64,000 bases of DNA, taken from Roseiarcus sp050012775. Lineage in GTDB: Bacteria > Pseudomonadota > Alphaproteobacteria > Rhizobiales > Beijerinckiaceae. Shown here piece after piece: positions 43,433 through 51,034 of the stretch (the stretch's first letter is position 1; each line of letters starts with the position of its first letter). The notes under the pieces are model-generated. The model was not told where the DNA came from, did no database searches, and worked only from the letters and a program-made list of their open reading frames with translations. A program made the position numbers and the translations under genes. The stretch is from contig JBEKGN010000007.1 in NCBI GenBank assembly GCA_050012775.1, positions 62,001 through 126,000 of the forward strand, given 5' to 3'.

Positions 43433-44956
43433 ATGGCTGCGCTTTCCGCACGAGACATGCAAAAGGCCGCCGCGCCGGTTCGCGATCGGACCGCCGCGCA
43501 CGCCAGCGCCGACGCTCTGCGCAAACTCGCCGCCGAACCGGCGATCCCGGCCTATTCGCGCATCGTCATCGCCGGAATCGTGCGGGCGATCGAATGCGCG
43601 CTGATCGTGCTGACGGGTCTGGCGGTCTATTTCGCCTATATCGTTCGCAACGTCGGCCAGCAGCCGGGTTACTTCCCCGTCATCGTCGCCGTCGCCGCTT
43701 TGTCGATCGTCACGTTTCAATCGCTGCAAAGCTACACCGCGCCGGCGTTTCGTCATCCCGTCCGCCAGATGTTCCGCATCAGCGGCGGCTGGACGCTGGC
43801 GTTTCTCGCCGTCTTCGCCGCGATGTTCTTTCTCAAGCTCGACGGCGTCGTGTCGCGTGTGTGGATGGCCGGATGGTTCGCCCTCGGCCTCGCCGCGCTC
43901 GCGATCGAGCGCGCGATCCTGTCGCTCTTCATTGTCGGTCTGGCGCGCTCGGGGCGCTTGCAGCAGCGCGCGGTCATCGTCGGCGGCGGCGAAATCGGCG
44001 CGGAATTGCTGCGCGATCTTTCCAAGAGCGCGCAGGCCGAGGTGCGCATGCTCGGCGTCTTCGACGATCGCGGCGACGATCGCTCGCCCGACACGGTCGA
44101 GGGCAGTCCCAAACTCGGGAACGTCGACGATCTCGTCGAATTCGCGCGCTCGACGCGCATCGATCTGGTGATCTTCGCGCTGCCGATCACCGCGGAGCAG
44201 CGCATCCTGCAAATGCTGCGCAAGCTCTGGGTGCTGCCGATCGACATTCGCCTCGCGGCGCACGCCAACCGGCTGCGCTTTCGGCCGCGCTCCTATTCCT
44301 ATGTCGGCAAGGTGCCGGTGCTCGATCTCTTCGACAAACCGATCGCCGATTGGGACGTCGTCATCAAGCTGGCGTTCGACAAGATCGTGGGAACGCTCGC
44401 CTTGATCGCGCTCTCGCCGCTGCTCGCGCTCACCGCCATCGCCATCAAGCTGGATTCTCCGGGACCCGTCTTGTTCAAGCAGAAGCGCTACGGCTTCAAC
44501 AACGAGCTGATCGAGGTCTACAAATTTCGCTCGATGTACGCCGACAAGGTCGATTCGACGGCCTCCAAGCTCGTCACGCGCGACGATCCGCGCGTCACCC
44601 GCGTCGGTCGCTTCATCCGCAAGACGTCGATCGACGAATTGCCGCAATTGTTCAATGTCGTCTTCAAGGGCGATCTGTCGTTGGTCGGCCCGCGCCCGCA
44701 CGCCATTCACGCCAAGGCGGCGAACCGCCAGTACGACGAAGTCGTCGACGGCTATTTCGCCCGCCATCGCGTCAAGCCGGGCATCACCGGCTGGGCGCAA
44801 GTCAACGGCTGGCGCGGCGAAACCGACACGCAGGAAAAAATCCAGCAGCGCGTCGAGCATGATCTCTATTACATCGAGAACTGGTCGATCCTGCTCGACC
44901 TGTACATTCTCTTGGTCACGCCGGCTTCGCTGCTCAAGACCAAGAACGCGTTCTGA
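43433..44956 (+). CDS. Undecaprenyl-phosphate sugar phosphotransferase (polyprenyl glycosylphosphotransferase)
   Basis: 507 residues from ATG 43433 (GAGG 6 nt upstream). Four to five membrane helices (about 45-150), a CoA-binding-like Rossmann region (VIVGGGEIGAELLRDL), one more helix, and the C-terminal sugar-transferase domain with LDSPGPVLFKQKRYGFNN, VYKFRSMYADK, DELPQLFNVVFKGDLSLVGPRP and GWRGETDT. It links the first sugar phosphate, typically glucose-1-P, to undecaprenyl phosphate. Follows the GT4 gene closely and is followed by the polymerase gene after 5 nt. Confidence 0.94.
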   Translation: MAALSARDMQKAAAPVRDRTAAHASADALRKLAAEPAIPAYSRIVIAGIVRAIECALIVLTGLAVYFAYIVRNVGQQPGYFPVIVAVAALSIVTFQSLQSYTAPAFRHPVRQMFRISGGWTLAFLAVFAAMFFLKLDGVVSRVWMAGWFALGLAALAIERAILSLFIVGLARSGRLQQRAVIVGGGEIGAELLRDLSKSAQAEVRMLGVFDDRGDDRSPDTVEGSPKLGNVDDLVEFARSTRIDLVIFALPITAEQRILQMLRKLWVLPIDIRLAAHANRLRFRPRSYSYVGKVPVLDLFDKPIADWDVVIKLAFDKIVGTLALIALSPLLALTAIAIKLDSPGPVLFKQKRYGFNNELIEVYKFRSMYADKVDSTASKLVTRDDPRVTRVGRFIRKTSIDELPQLFNVVFKGDLSLVGPRPHAIHAKAANRQYDEVVDGYFARHRVKPGITGWAQVNGWRGETDTQEKIQQRVEHDLYYIENWSILLDLYILLVTPASLLKTKNAF

Positions 44957-44961
44957 CGGCG

Positions 44962-46233
44962 ATGAGCGCGCTCGCCCGGCCCGTCCCAAGCGAATCGCGG
45001 CCGAGCGCGGTTCGGCTTTCGATCCGCGCGGCGCCCCTCAAACGCGCCATCCTGTGGACGTTCGTGGCCTGCGGAGCGTCCGCGGCCATCGAACCCTCGC
45101 CGTATGAATTCATGTTCTTCGTCGCCGCGCTCGCGCTGGGCCCAAGCGATCTCGCGTTCGACCGGGCGATGATCCCGCTGATCGTGGGCCTCGCCGCCTT
45201 CAACGCCGGCGGACTGCTCGCGCTGCCTCCGTTCGTCGACGTCCACGAAAGCGTGAGCTTCACTTTCATCTCCGTCTATATGGCGGCCACGGCGATCTTC
45301 TTCGCCGCGCTCGTCGCCAAGAATCCGATCGAGCGCCTGCGCACGATCCGCTCGGGCTATATCGCGGCCGGCCTATTCGCGGCGACGCTGGGGATTCTCG
45401 GCTATTTCAATGTCGCGGGCTTGAGCGCGCACTTCACGCTCTACGACGGCACGCGCGTCTCCGGCCCCTTCAAGGACCCCAACGTTTTCGGGCCTTTCCT
45501 CGTGCCGCCGATCGTCTGGCTGTGTCAGGACCTGCTGCTGAAGCGCGGGCGCGGGCTCCTGCGCACCGTCGCGCCGCTTGCGCTGATGGCGTTCGGCGTG
45601 CTGCTCAGCTTTTCGCGCGGCGCTTGGGGCGTGATAATCGCATCCGTCGTCCTAATGGCGGCGCTGACCTTCGCGACGACGCGATCGACGGCGTTGCGCT
45701 GGCGCATCGCCGCCGTCGCCGTTGTCGGCGCGTTCGTCGTCGCGCTGCTTTTGGTCCTCGCGCTGTCGATCCCGGCGGTCCACGACGTCTTTCTCATTCG
45801 CGCCTCGCTCTCGCAGGATTACGATCTCGGCGAGACCGGGCGCTTCGGCAGTCAATGGAGATCACTGCCGATGTTGCTCGAGCAGCCGTTCGGTTTCGGC
45901 CCGCTGCAATTCCGCCACGTCTTTCCCGAAGATCCGCACGAGATGTACGTCAACGCCTTCGCCTCTTATGGATGGCTCGGCGGCTTGTCCTTCCTCGCCT
46001 TCACGACGACGACTTTGTACGTCGGCTGGCGGCTCGTCTTCGTGCGCTCGCCGTTCCGCGACGTCGCGATCCCGATTTGGGCGTGTCTATTCGTGCAGAT
46101 GGCGCAAGGGCTCCAGATCGACACCGACCATTGGCGGCACCTGTTCCTGCTGTTCGGCGCGCTCTATGGCCTCGCGGCGGCGGAGCGACGCTATCGCGTC
46201 AGTACGGAACCTCAGCGCCGGGCGATCGTATAG
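44962..46233 (+). CDS. O-antigen ligase/polymerase (Wzy-C) family membrane protein
   Basis: 423 residues with 10-12 membrane helices. The large periplasmic loop has DGTRVSGPFKDPNVFGPFLVPPIVWL and later RFGSQWRSLPMLLEQPFGFGPLQFRHVFPEDPHEMYVN, with the FxDPNxFG and PHEMYVN-type motifs of this family. It likely polymerises or ligates the exopolysaccharide repeat. It starts 5 nt after the WbaP-like stop and ends overlapping the convergent methyltransferase gene by 22 nt. Confidence 0.9.
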   Translation: MSALARPVPSESRPSAVRLSIRAAPLKRAILWTFVACGASAAIEPSPYEFMFFVAALALGPSDLAFDRAMIPLIVGLAAFNAGGLLALPPFVDVHESVSFTFISVYMAATAIFFAALVAKNPIERLRTIRSGYIAAGLFAATLGILGYFNVAGLSAHFTLYDGTRVSGPFKDPNVFGPFLVPPIVWLCQDLLLKRGRGLLRTVAPLALMAFGVLLSFSRGAWGVIIASVVLMAALTFATTRSTALRWRIAAVAVVGAFVVALLLVLALSIPAVHDVFLIRASLSQDYDLGETGRFGSQWRSLPMLLEQPFGFGPLQFRHVFPEDPHEMYVNAFASYGWLGGLSFLAFTTTTLYVGWRLVFVRSPFRDVAIPIWACLFVQMAQGLQIDTDHWRHLFLLFGALYGLAAAERRYRVSTEPQRRAIV

Positions 46234-47057
46234 GCGTAGCTCGTCATCAGGCGCCAGTCGCGCCTCTCGGCGAGGTCGCCGACCGCCGCGTCGAATTCCC
46301 GCAAACCCGGAATACGCCGGAAGTAGCGATGCCCCCAAAACGGCGCGACCAGCACGGAGGAGAACCCGCTGCGCCTCAAGATCGGCTCGACCCGCGAAGG
46401 ATCGCCGAAGCACATTTCGTAGCGGGCGGGAAACTTCGGATAATCGCCTTGGTGACGGTCGGAGAAGAAGAGCCGCAGAACGCGCGCGGTGAGCGCCTCG
46501 GGCGCCAGCCAATTGATCACGAAAGGCGGCGCATAGAGCGTCGGATGGAAGGCGAGCGCTACGCCGCCGGGCGCGAGCAGCGCGCACATGTTGCTCCAGG
46601 CGCGCGGCGCGTCGCGAACGTGCTCGAACACCATGCGCGAAATTATGAGGTCGAAACGCCCGGCCAATTCCGGCGCGAAATCGCCGGCGACGTTGAATTG
46701 CGCGGTGTCGAAGGAAGCCGGCGCCAGCGCCAATTCGCCGGCGTCGATGTCGTTGACCGTGAGCGCGACGCCGGCCTCCTCGGCTTCGCCCGGCGTCAGC
46801 AACGGCCCTCTTCCGCCGCCGATCTCCAGCACCCGAACTTTGCCGTCTTCATGCCGGCCGCTGCGGCGGCAGGTCTCGACGAAGGCGAGGACGCTCGCGC
46901 GGTAATTATCCCAGGCCCACAACTCGCGGCTGTCGTAGCCCAGGCGGCGCAACGGTTCGGCCAGAAACGGCGAAGGCGCGAGGCGCCGCTCGATGCGTTC
47001 GCGCCGCGCGTCCGCGAGATCGGCCGACGTCGTCGCTAAATGGCCTGCGATGTCCAT
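46212..47057 (-). CDS. Class I SAM-dependent methyltransferase
   Basis: 281 residues. SAM-binding motif VLEIGGGRGPLLTPG near 77-91, then NDIDAGEL, FDLIISRMVFEHV (about 135-147) and LLAPGGVALAFHP. Rossmann methyltransferase; substrate unknown, possibly a sugar of the exopolysaccharide given its place, but it is on the opposite strand. Its 3' end overlaps the polymerase gene by 22 nt. Confidence 0.85.
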   Translation of the reverse strand: MDIAGHLATTSADLADARRERIERRLAPSPFLAEPLRRLGYDSRELWAWDNYRASVLAFVETCRRSGRHEDGKVRVLEIGGGRGPLLTPGEAEEAGVALTVNDIDAGELALAPASFDTAQFNVAGDFAPELAGRFDLIISRMVFEHVRDAPRAWSNMCALLAPGGVALAFHPTLYAPPFVINWLAPEALTARVLRLFFSDRHQGDYPKFPARYEMCFGDPSRVEPILRRSGFSSVLVAPFWGHRYFRRIPGLREFDAAVGDLAERRDWRLMTSYAYTIARR

Positions 47058-47133
47058 GGCGTTCGCGCCTCCGAATGCCCGCCGAAGGATCGGTCAATCG
47101 ACAGCGCGAGGCAAGCAGTCCCGTAAGGTAACC

Positions 47134-48006
47134 TTACTCGCGAGGCTCCGCTTCGAACGCCAGCGTCGCCCCCATCGCCTCGCCGGCGCCGACGACCAGC
47201 GCGCCTTCGCGCTCGTGGTAGCTCACCCCGCCCGCCTCCAGGATCGCGCGCGTCGCCGCGATGTCGGCGACCGCGATGCGCGCCAACGCGATGGGCGGAC
47301 CGTCCGCGCCGATCGCCGATGCGCCATAGCGTTCGGCGAGCGCCGCGCGCGGACAACATTCGATGCGCGCGCCGTCGGCCTCGACGACGAACCCCCGCCC
47401 TTCGCGCCGCGCGGCGCCGGCGCCGGCGAAACGGCTAAGAAAATCCGCCGCCTCGCGAGGATTTTCCTGCGCGATCGCGAGCCCTGCGATCCCCCTCGCG
47501 CCGTTGGGATGGACCTGCGCGGCGCGGCTCCAGAAATTCTCGGGGAAACGCTGCTGGCAGACGAAGAAACCGGCTTCCGGCAGCGCCGCGCTGGCGGCGA
47601 AGGCCAGCGAGAACGCGACGTCGGCTTCGCTGCCGTCGGGCCGGCGCGCCTTGCGCGCGAAATCGAAGCGCGCGAAGTCGCCGATGCCGTCGGCTTCGAA
47701 TTGGCGGCGGTCCGCCTCCGCGTCGTGCGAGCGCATGACCAGCATCGCCAGCCCCTCGCGCCGCGCCAGAAACGCGGCGACGAAGCCGGCGAAAGAGAAG
47801 ACCCCCGGCTCCGGCGTGGGCGCGGCAAAATCCTCTCCCAGCCCGATCAGCTCGAGAAAAGCGCCGTCGAACTGGACGATATGGTTCTCGGTGCCCCAGG
47901 GATGGCGATTGCGCGCCCCGACCTGAAAGCCGAGGCGGCGATAGAGTTCGGCCTGCGCGGCCAAGTCGCGCGCGGGGATGACGAGATGGTCGATAGCGCG
48001 CGGCAT
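47134..48006 (-). CDS. VOC/glyoxalase-like domain protein
   Basis: 290 residues starting MPRAIDHLVIPARDLAAQAELYRRLGFQVGARNRHPWGTENHIVQFDGAFLELIG, the glyoxalase-like pattern with metal-binding His and Glu. A second, weaker half-domain follows (about 160-280). Members include dioxygenases and isomerases; this one's substrate is unknown. A family of similar length (PF13468-like) is the closest match I recognise. Confidence 0.8.
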   Translation of the reverse strand: MPRAIDHLVIPARDLAAQAELYRRLGFQVGARNRHPWGTENHIVQFDGAFLELIGLGEDFAAPTPEPGVFSFAGFVAAFLARREGLAMLVMRSHDAEADRRQFEADGIGDFARFDFARKARRPDGSEADVAFSLAFAASAALPEAGFFVCQQRFPENFWSRAAQVHPNGARGIAGLAIAQENPREAADFLSRFAGAGAARREGRGFVVEADGARIECCPRAALAERYGASAIGADGPPIALARIAVADIAATRAILEAGGVSYHEREGALVVGAGEAMGATLAFEAEPRE

Positions 48007-48133
48007 GGTCCTCTGCCCCGGAGAGTGCTTCCGCCGGGCCCGGCAATCTTGCGGACGCGCGGCGGCGCTTGTGATACTCTATCGCCGCATTGAAGTCGCG
48101 GCCGACGAGCCCCGATTGTTGGAAGGCGCCGAC

Positions 48134-48724
48134 ATGAACGTCCCCTTCGCTTCCCGCGTCACCAGCGCCGCCGAAGGCCTGCCGCGCCGCCGCTTCACCG
48201 TCGTCGAGGTCGAAGCGATGGTCGCGGCCGGGGTGATGGAAGAGGACGAGCGGATCGAACTGATCGGGGGGGAATTGGTTCCGATGTCGCCGAAGGGAAA
48301 TCAGCACGAAGTCGTCAAGACGGCATTGCTCCGCCGGTGGTTTCGCGCGGCGCCGGACGATCTCGAACTGACTCCAGAAACGACGTTCCGGCTCAGCGAA
48401 GACACCTATCTCGAGCCCGACGTCGTGATCTACACGCGCGCCTGCGGCCTGAAGGGGCTTACCGGCGCGAACGCGCTGCTCGTCGTCGAAATCGCGGACT
48501 CCTCTTTGCGCTACGACTTGGGCCGCAAAGCGGCGCTCTATGCGAGCTTCGGCGTGCGCGAATTATGGGTGATCGACGCCGTCAAGCTCACCGCGCGGGT
48601 TTTCCGGGCGCCCTCCGGGCAGGGCTACGGCGAAACGCGTGATTTCAGCGCCGCCGAGCGGCTCGTCCCGCTGATCGCGCCGGACGTTTTCGCGTTGCGC
48701 CTCGACGAGCTCGAGATCGGCTGA
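48134..48724 (+). CDS. Uma2 family (DUF820) restriction-like nuclease-fold protein
   Basis: 196 residues from ATG 48134 (GGAAGG upstream). FTVVEVEAMVAAGVMEEDERIELIGGELVPMSPKGNQHE is the Uma2 start; the PD-(D/E)xK core follows with YLEPDVVIY and LLVVEIADSSLRYDLGRKAALYASFGVRELWVIDA. Uma2 proteins are common in cyanobacteria and some alphaproteobacteria; their role is not settled. It converges with a small gene 8 nt away. Confidence 0.88.
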   Translation: MNVPFASRVTSAAEGLPRRRFTVVEVEAMVAAGVMEEDERIELIGGELVPMSPKGNQHEVVKTALLRRWFRAAPDDLELTPETTFRLSEDTYLEPDVVIYTRACGLKGLTGANALLVVEIADSSLRYDLGRKAALYASFGVRELWVIDAVKLTARVFRAPSGQGYGETRDFSAAERLVPLIAPDVFALRLDELEIG

Positions 48725-48732
48725 GCGGCGGC

Positions 48733-48948
48733 TCAGGCGGGCTTTCCTCGCAGCGCTTCCAACGCGACGACCGTCCCGTCATCGGCGATCTTCTGACGAC
48801 GCCGACGCAACTCTTCGAGGAATTCGGGCTTCGCTTCGCCTTCGTCGTCTTCGCTGGCGGCCAGAAGCAGGAAACAGTCCTCCTCGGGCAGCGCGGCGAG
48901 CCGATCGGCCGAAGGCGTTACGATGATCCGAGCGGACTGGTTTATCAC
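48733..48948 (-). CDS. Small hypothetical acidic protein
   Basis: 71 residues from GTG 48948. Starts INQSARIIVTPSADRLAALPEEDCFLLLAASEDDEG and ends with a basic helix (FLEELRRRRQKIADDGTVVALEALRG). No signal or membrane segment. The layout is like some antitoxins but no partner toxin adjoins. Start and reality moderately certain. Confidence 0.5.
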   Translation of the reverse strand: MINQSARIIVTPSADRLAALPEEDCFLLLAASEDDEGEAKPEFLEELRRRRQKIADDGTVVALEALRGKPA

Positions 48949-49004
48949 ACGACTCGGGTCGATAAACTTCTCTTTGCGAGAGGGCGCGAGTACGGGCGCC
49001 TTGT

Positions 49005-49172
49005 GCGCGGCCGTCGGCCGCGCTCGTTCGGCTGCCTCGACGTCCGCCGAACGAGGCGCTCACGCGCCGGACGCGGTCGACGCCCGCGTCTACAAGAGAC
49101 CGGCGCCCGGAAATCCGCGCCGATTACCCGGCGACTTCCTCGACCGCCGGATTGCTTCGCTCCGCTCGCAAT
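49005..49172. repeat. Highly structured intergenic repeat element
   Basis: Three palindromes in a row: GCGCGGCCG/CGGCCGCGC at 49005-49023 (1-nt loop), CTCGTTCGGC/GCCGAACGAG at 49023-49055 (10-bp perfect arms, 13-nt loop) and ATTGC/GCAAT at 49151-49172. The 238-nt gap has no credible gene; its last part resembles the short palindromic sequences often repeated in such genomes. Confidence 0.55.
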
Positions 49173-49186
49173 GACAAGCGCGGCGC

Positions 49187-50404
49187 TCACGCCGGCTTCT
49201 TCAGCTTCACCACGTTGTGCAGCGTCGCGTCCGCTCCCTCGAAGAAGCGCTTGACCCCACGCGCGGCCTGGCGGATGCGCTGCTCGTTTTCGACCAGGGC
49301 GAGGCGCACGTAGTCGTCGCCGTGCTCGCCGAAGCCGACGCCCGGCGCGACGGCGACGTCGGCCTTCTCGATCAGCAGCTTGGAGAATTCGAGGCTGCCG
49401 AGATGGCGGAATTTTTCCGGCACCGGGGTCCACGCGAACATCGAGGCGCGCGGCGGTTCGATCGCCCAGCCGGCGGCGGCGAAACTCTCGACCATCACGT
49501 CGCGCCGGCGCTTGTAGATCGCGCGCATCTCCTTGATGCAGTCGTCGGGACCGTTGAGCGCGGCCGCGGCCGCCACCTGGATCGGCGTATAGGCGCCGTA
49601 ATCGAGGTAGGACTTGACGCGCCCCAGCGCGGCGATCAGGCGCTCGTTGCCGACTGCGAAGCCCATGCGCCAGCCGGCCATCGAGAAGGTTTTCGACATC
49701 GAGGTGAACTCGACCGCGACGTCGAAGGCGCCCGGCGCCTGCAGCACCGAGGGCGGCGGATCGTCGTCGAAGAACACTTCGGCATAGGCGAGATCGGAAA
49801 GGACGAAAATCTCGTGCTTCTTCGCGAAAAGGACGAGGTCCTTGTAAAAGTCGAGCGAGGCGACCATCGCCGTCGGATTCGAGGGATAGCAGACGACGAC
49901 GGCGATCGGCTTGGGGATGGAATGGACGAGCGCGCGCTCCATCGCGACGAAGAAGTCCGGCGTCGGATCCGCGGGCACGGAACGGATCACGCCGCCGGCC
50001 ATCAGAAATCCAAAGGCGTGAATGGGATAGGACGGATTGGGAACGAGCACGACGTCGCCGGGCGCGGTGATCGCCTGCGCCATATTGGCGAAGCCTTCCT
50101 TCGAGCCGAGCGTCGCGACGATCTGGGTCTCCGGGTTGAGCTTGACGCCGAAACGACGTGCGTAATAGCCGGCTTGCGCCCGCCTCAGACCCGGGATGCC
50201 CTTCGAGGCCGAATAGCGATCGGTGCGCGGCTTGCCGACCGTCTCCACCAGTTTGTCGATGACGTGCTTTGGCGCCGGCAGGTCCGGATTGCCCATGCCG
50301 AGGTCGACGATGTCCGCCCCGGCGGCGCGGGCCTTGGCCTTGAGCTTATTGACTTGCTCAAAGACATAAGGCGGCAGGCGCCGCACGCTGTGGAATTCGG
50401 ACAT
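49187..50404 (-). CDS. Aminotransferase of the alanine/LL-diaminopimelate class
   Basis: 405 residues, PLP fold type I. PLP lysine K238 in SMSKTFSMAGWR, with VDLGMGNPDLPAP near 35-47, NPSYPIHAFGF, CYPSNPTAM and YAEVFF. Family members such as AlaC and DapL use alanine, glutamate or LL-diaminopimelate; the exact substrate cannot be told here. It stands alone with a structured repeat downstream. Confidence 0.9.
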   Translation of the reverse strand: MSEFHSVRRLPPYVFEQVNKLKAKARAAGADIVDLGMGNPDLPAPKHVIDKLVETVGKPRTDRYSASKGIPGLRRAQAGYYARRFGVKLNPETQIVATLGSKEGFANMAQAITAPGDVVLVPNPSYPIHAFGFLMAGGVIRSVPADPTPDFFVAMERALVHSIPKPIAVVVCYPSNPTAMVASLDFYKDLVLFAKKHEIFVLSDLAYAEVFFDDDPPPSVLQAPGAFDVAVEFTSMSKTFSMAGWRMGFAVGNERLIAALGRVKSYLDYGAYTPIQVAAAAALNGPDDCIKEMRAIYKRRRDVMVESFAAAGWAIEPPRASMFAWTPVPEKFRHLGSLEFSKLLIEKADVAVAPGVGFGEHGDDYVRLALVENEQRIRQAARGVKRFFEGADATLHNVVKLKKPA

Positions 50405-50488
50405 CGCGAAAAATTCCCTTTCTCGACACGCCCCCGGCGGGGCCGGGGCGTCGAATCTGTTAGCATCGCCGGGAACCGCGCCGCAAAC

Positions 50489-50926
50489 CTAAAACTTCGG
50501 CGTGGCGTCGCCCGCGGCCGCCTTTTTCTCCGATTTGGCCTTTTTCGCGGCGGCGGCCTCGGCGACCGCCTTGGCGGAGGGCGGAAACGCGGCGCGCAAA
50601 GCGTCGTGGCGCTTGCCCACGGCTGCGAGATCGCTGTCCATCGCGTCCAATTCCTTGGCCGTCTTGATCGTCCCCGGGGGCTCGGCGGGCGTCGCGAACA
50701 CCGGAATCGACGCCGGCTGTTGCGCGGGGCGCGATTGCACCACGAAATCCGGAGGCGGATCGACGTCGGTGGCGAGGCCCGCGCCTCTCATCAGCGATCG
50801 AAGGGGCGACTCCGGCTGCGGCGCGTCCTGAGCCCTGGATGGAGAAGCGGCGAGCGCCCCGAGAAGCGTCACGACGACGATCAACGGCGCCGTCCGCATG
50901 CCTTCGCGCCAAAGTCCGGACATCAT
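50489..50926 (-). CDS. Secreted hypothetical protein
   Basis: 145 residues. Signal peptide of about 32 residues (PLIVVVTLLGALAASPSRAQ). The mature protein is low in complexity: Pro/Asp-rich start, then a helical Ala/Lys-rich tail (AKAVAEAAAAKKAKSEKKAAAG) that is likely disordered. A second Met at 10 may be the start. Function unknown. Confidence 0.6.
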   Translation of the reverse strand: MMSGLWREGMRTAPLIVVVTLLGALAASPSRAQDAPQPESPLRSLMRGAGLATDVDPPPDFVVQSRPAQQPASIPVFATPAEPPGTIKTAKELDAMDSDLAAVGKRHDALRAAFPPSAKAVAEAAAAKKAKSEKKAAAGDATPKF

Positions 50927-51034
50927 CGAAAACCGCCAAAATCCATTCTTCCGACGCCGCTTCGCCCGCCCAAAGACTCGCTGGCGTCATGAAGAGCGAC
51001 TAACTATAGCTTCGAGCGAGGCTAGCGGCATATT

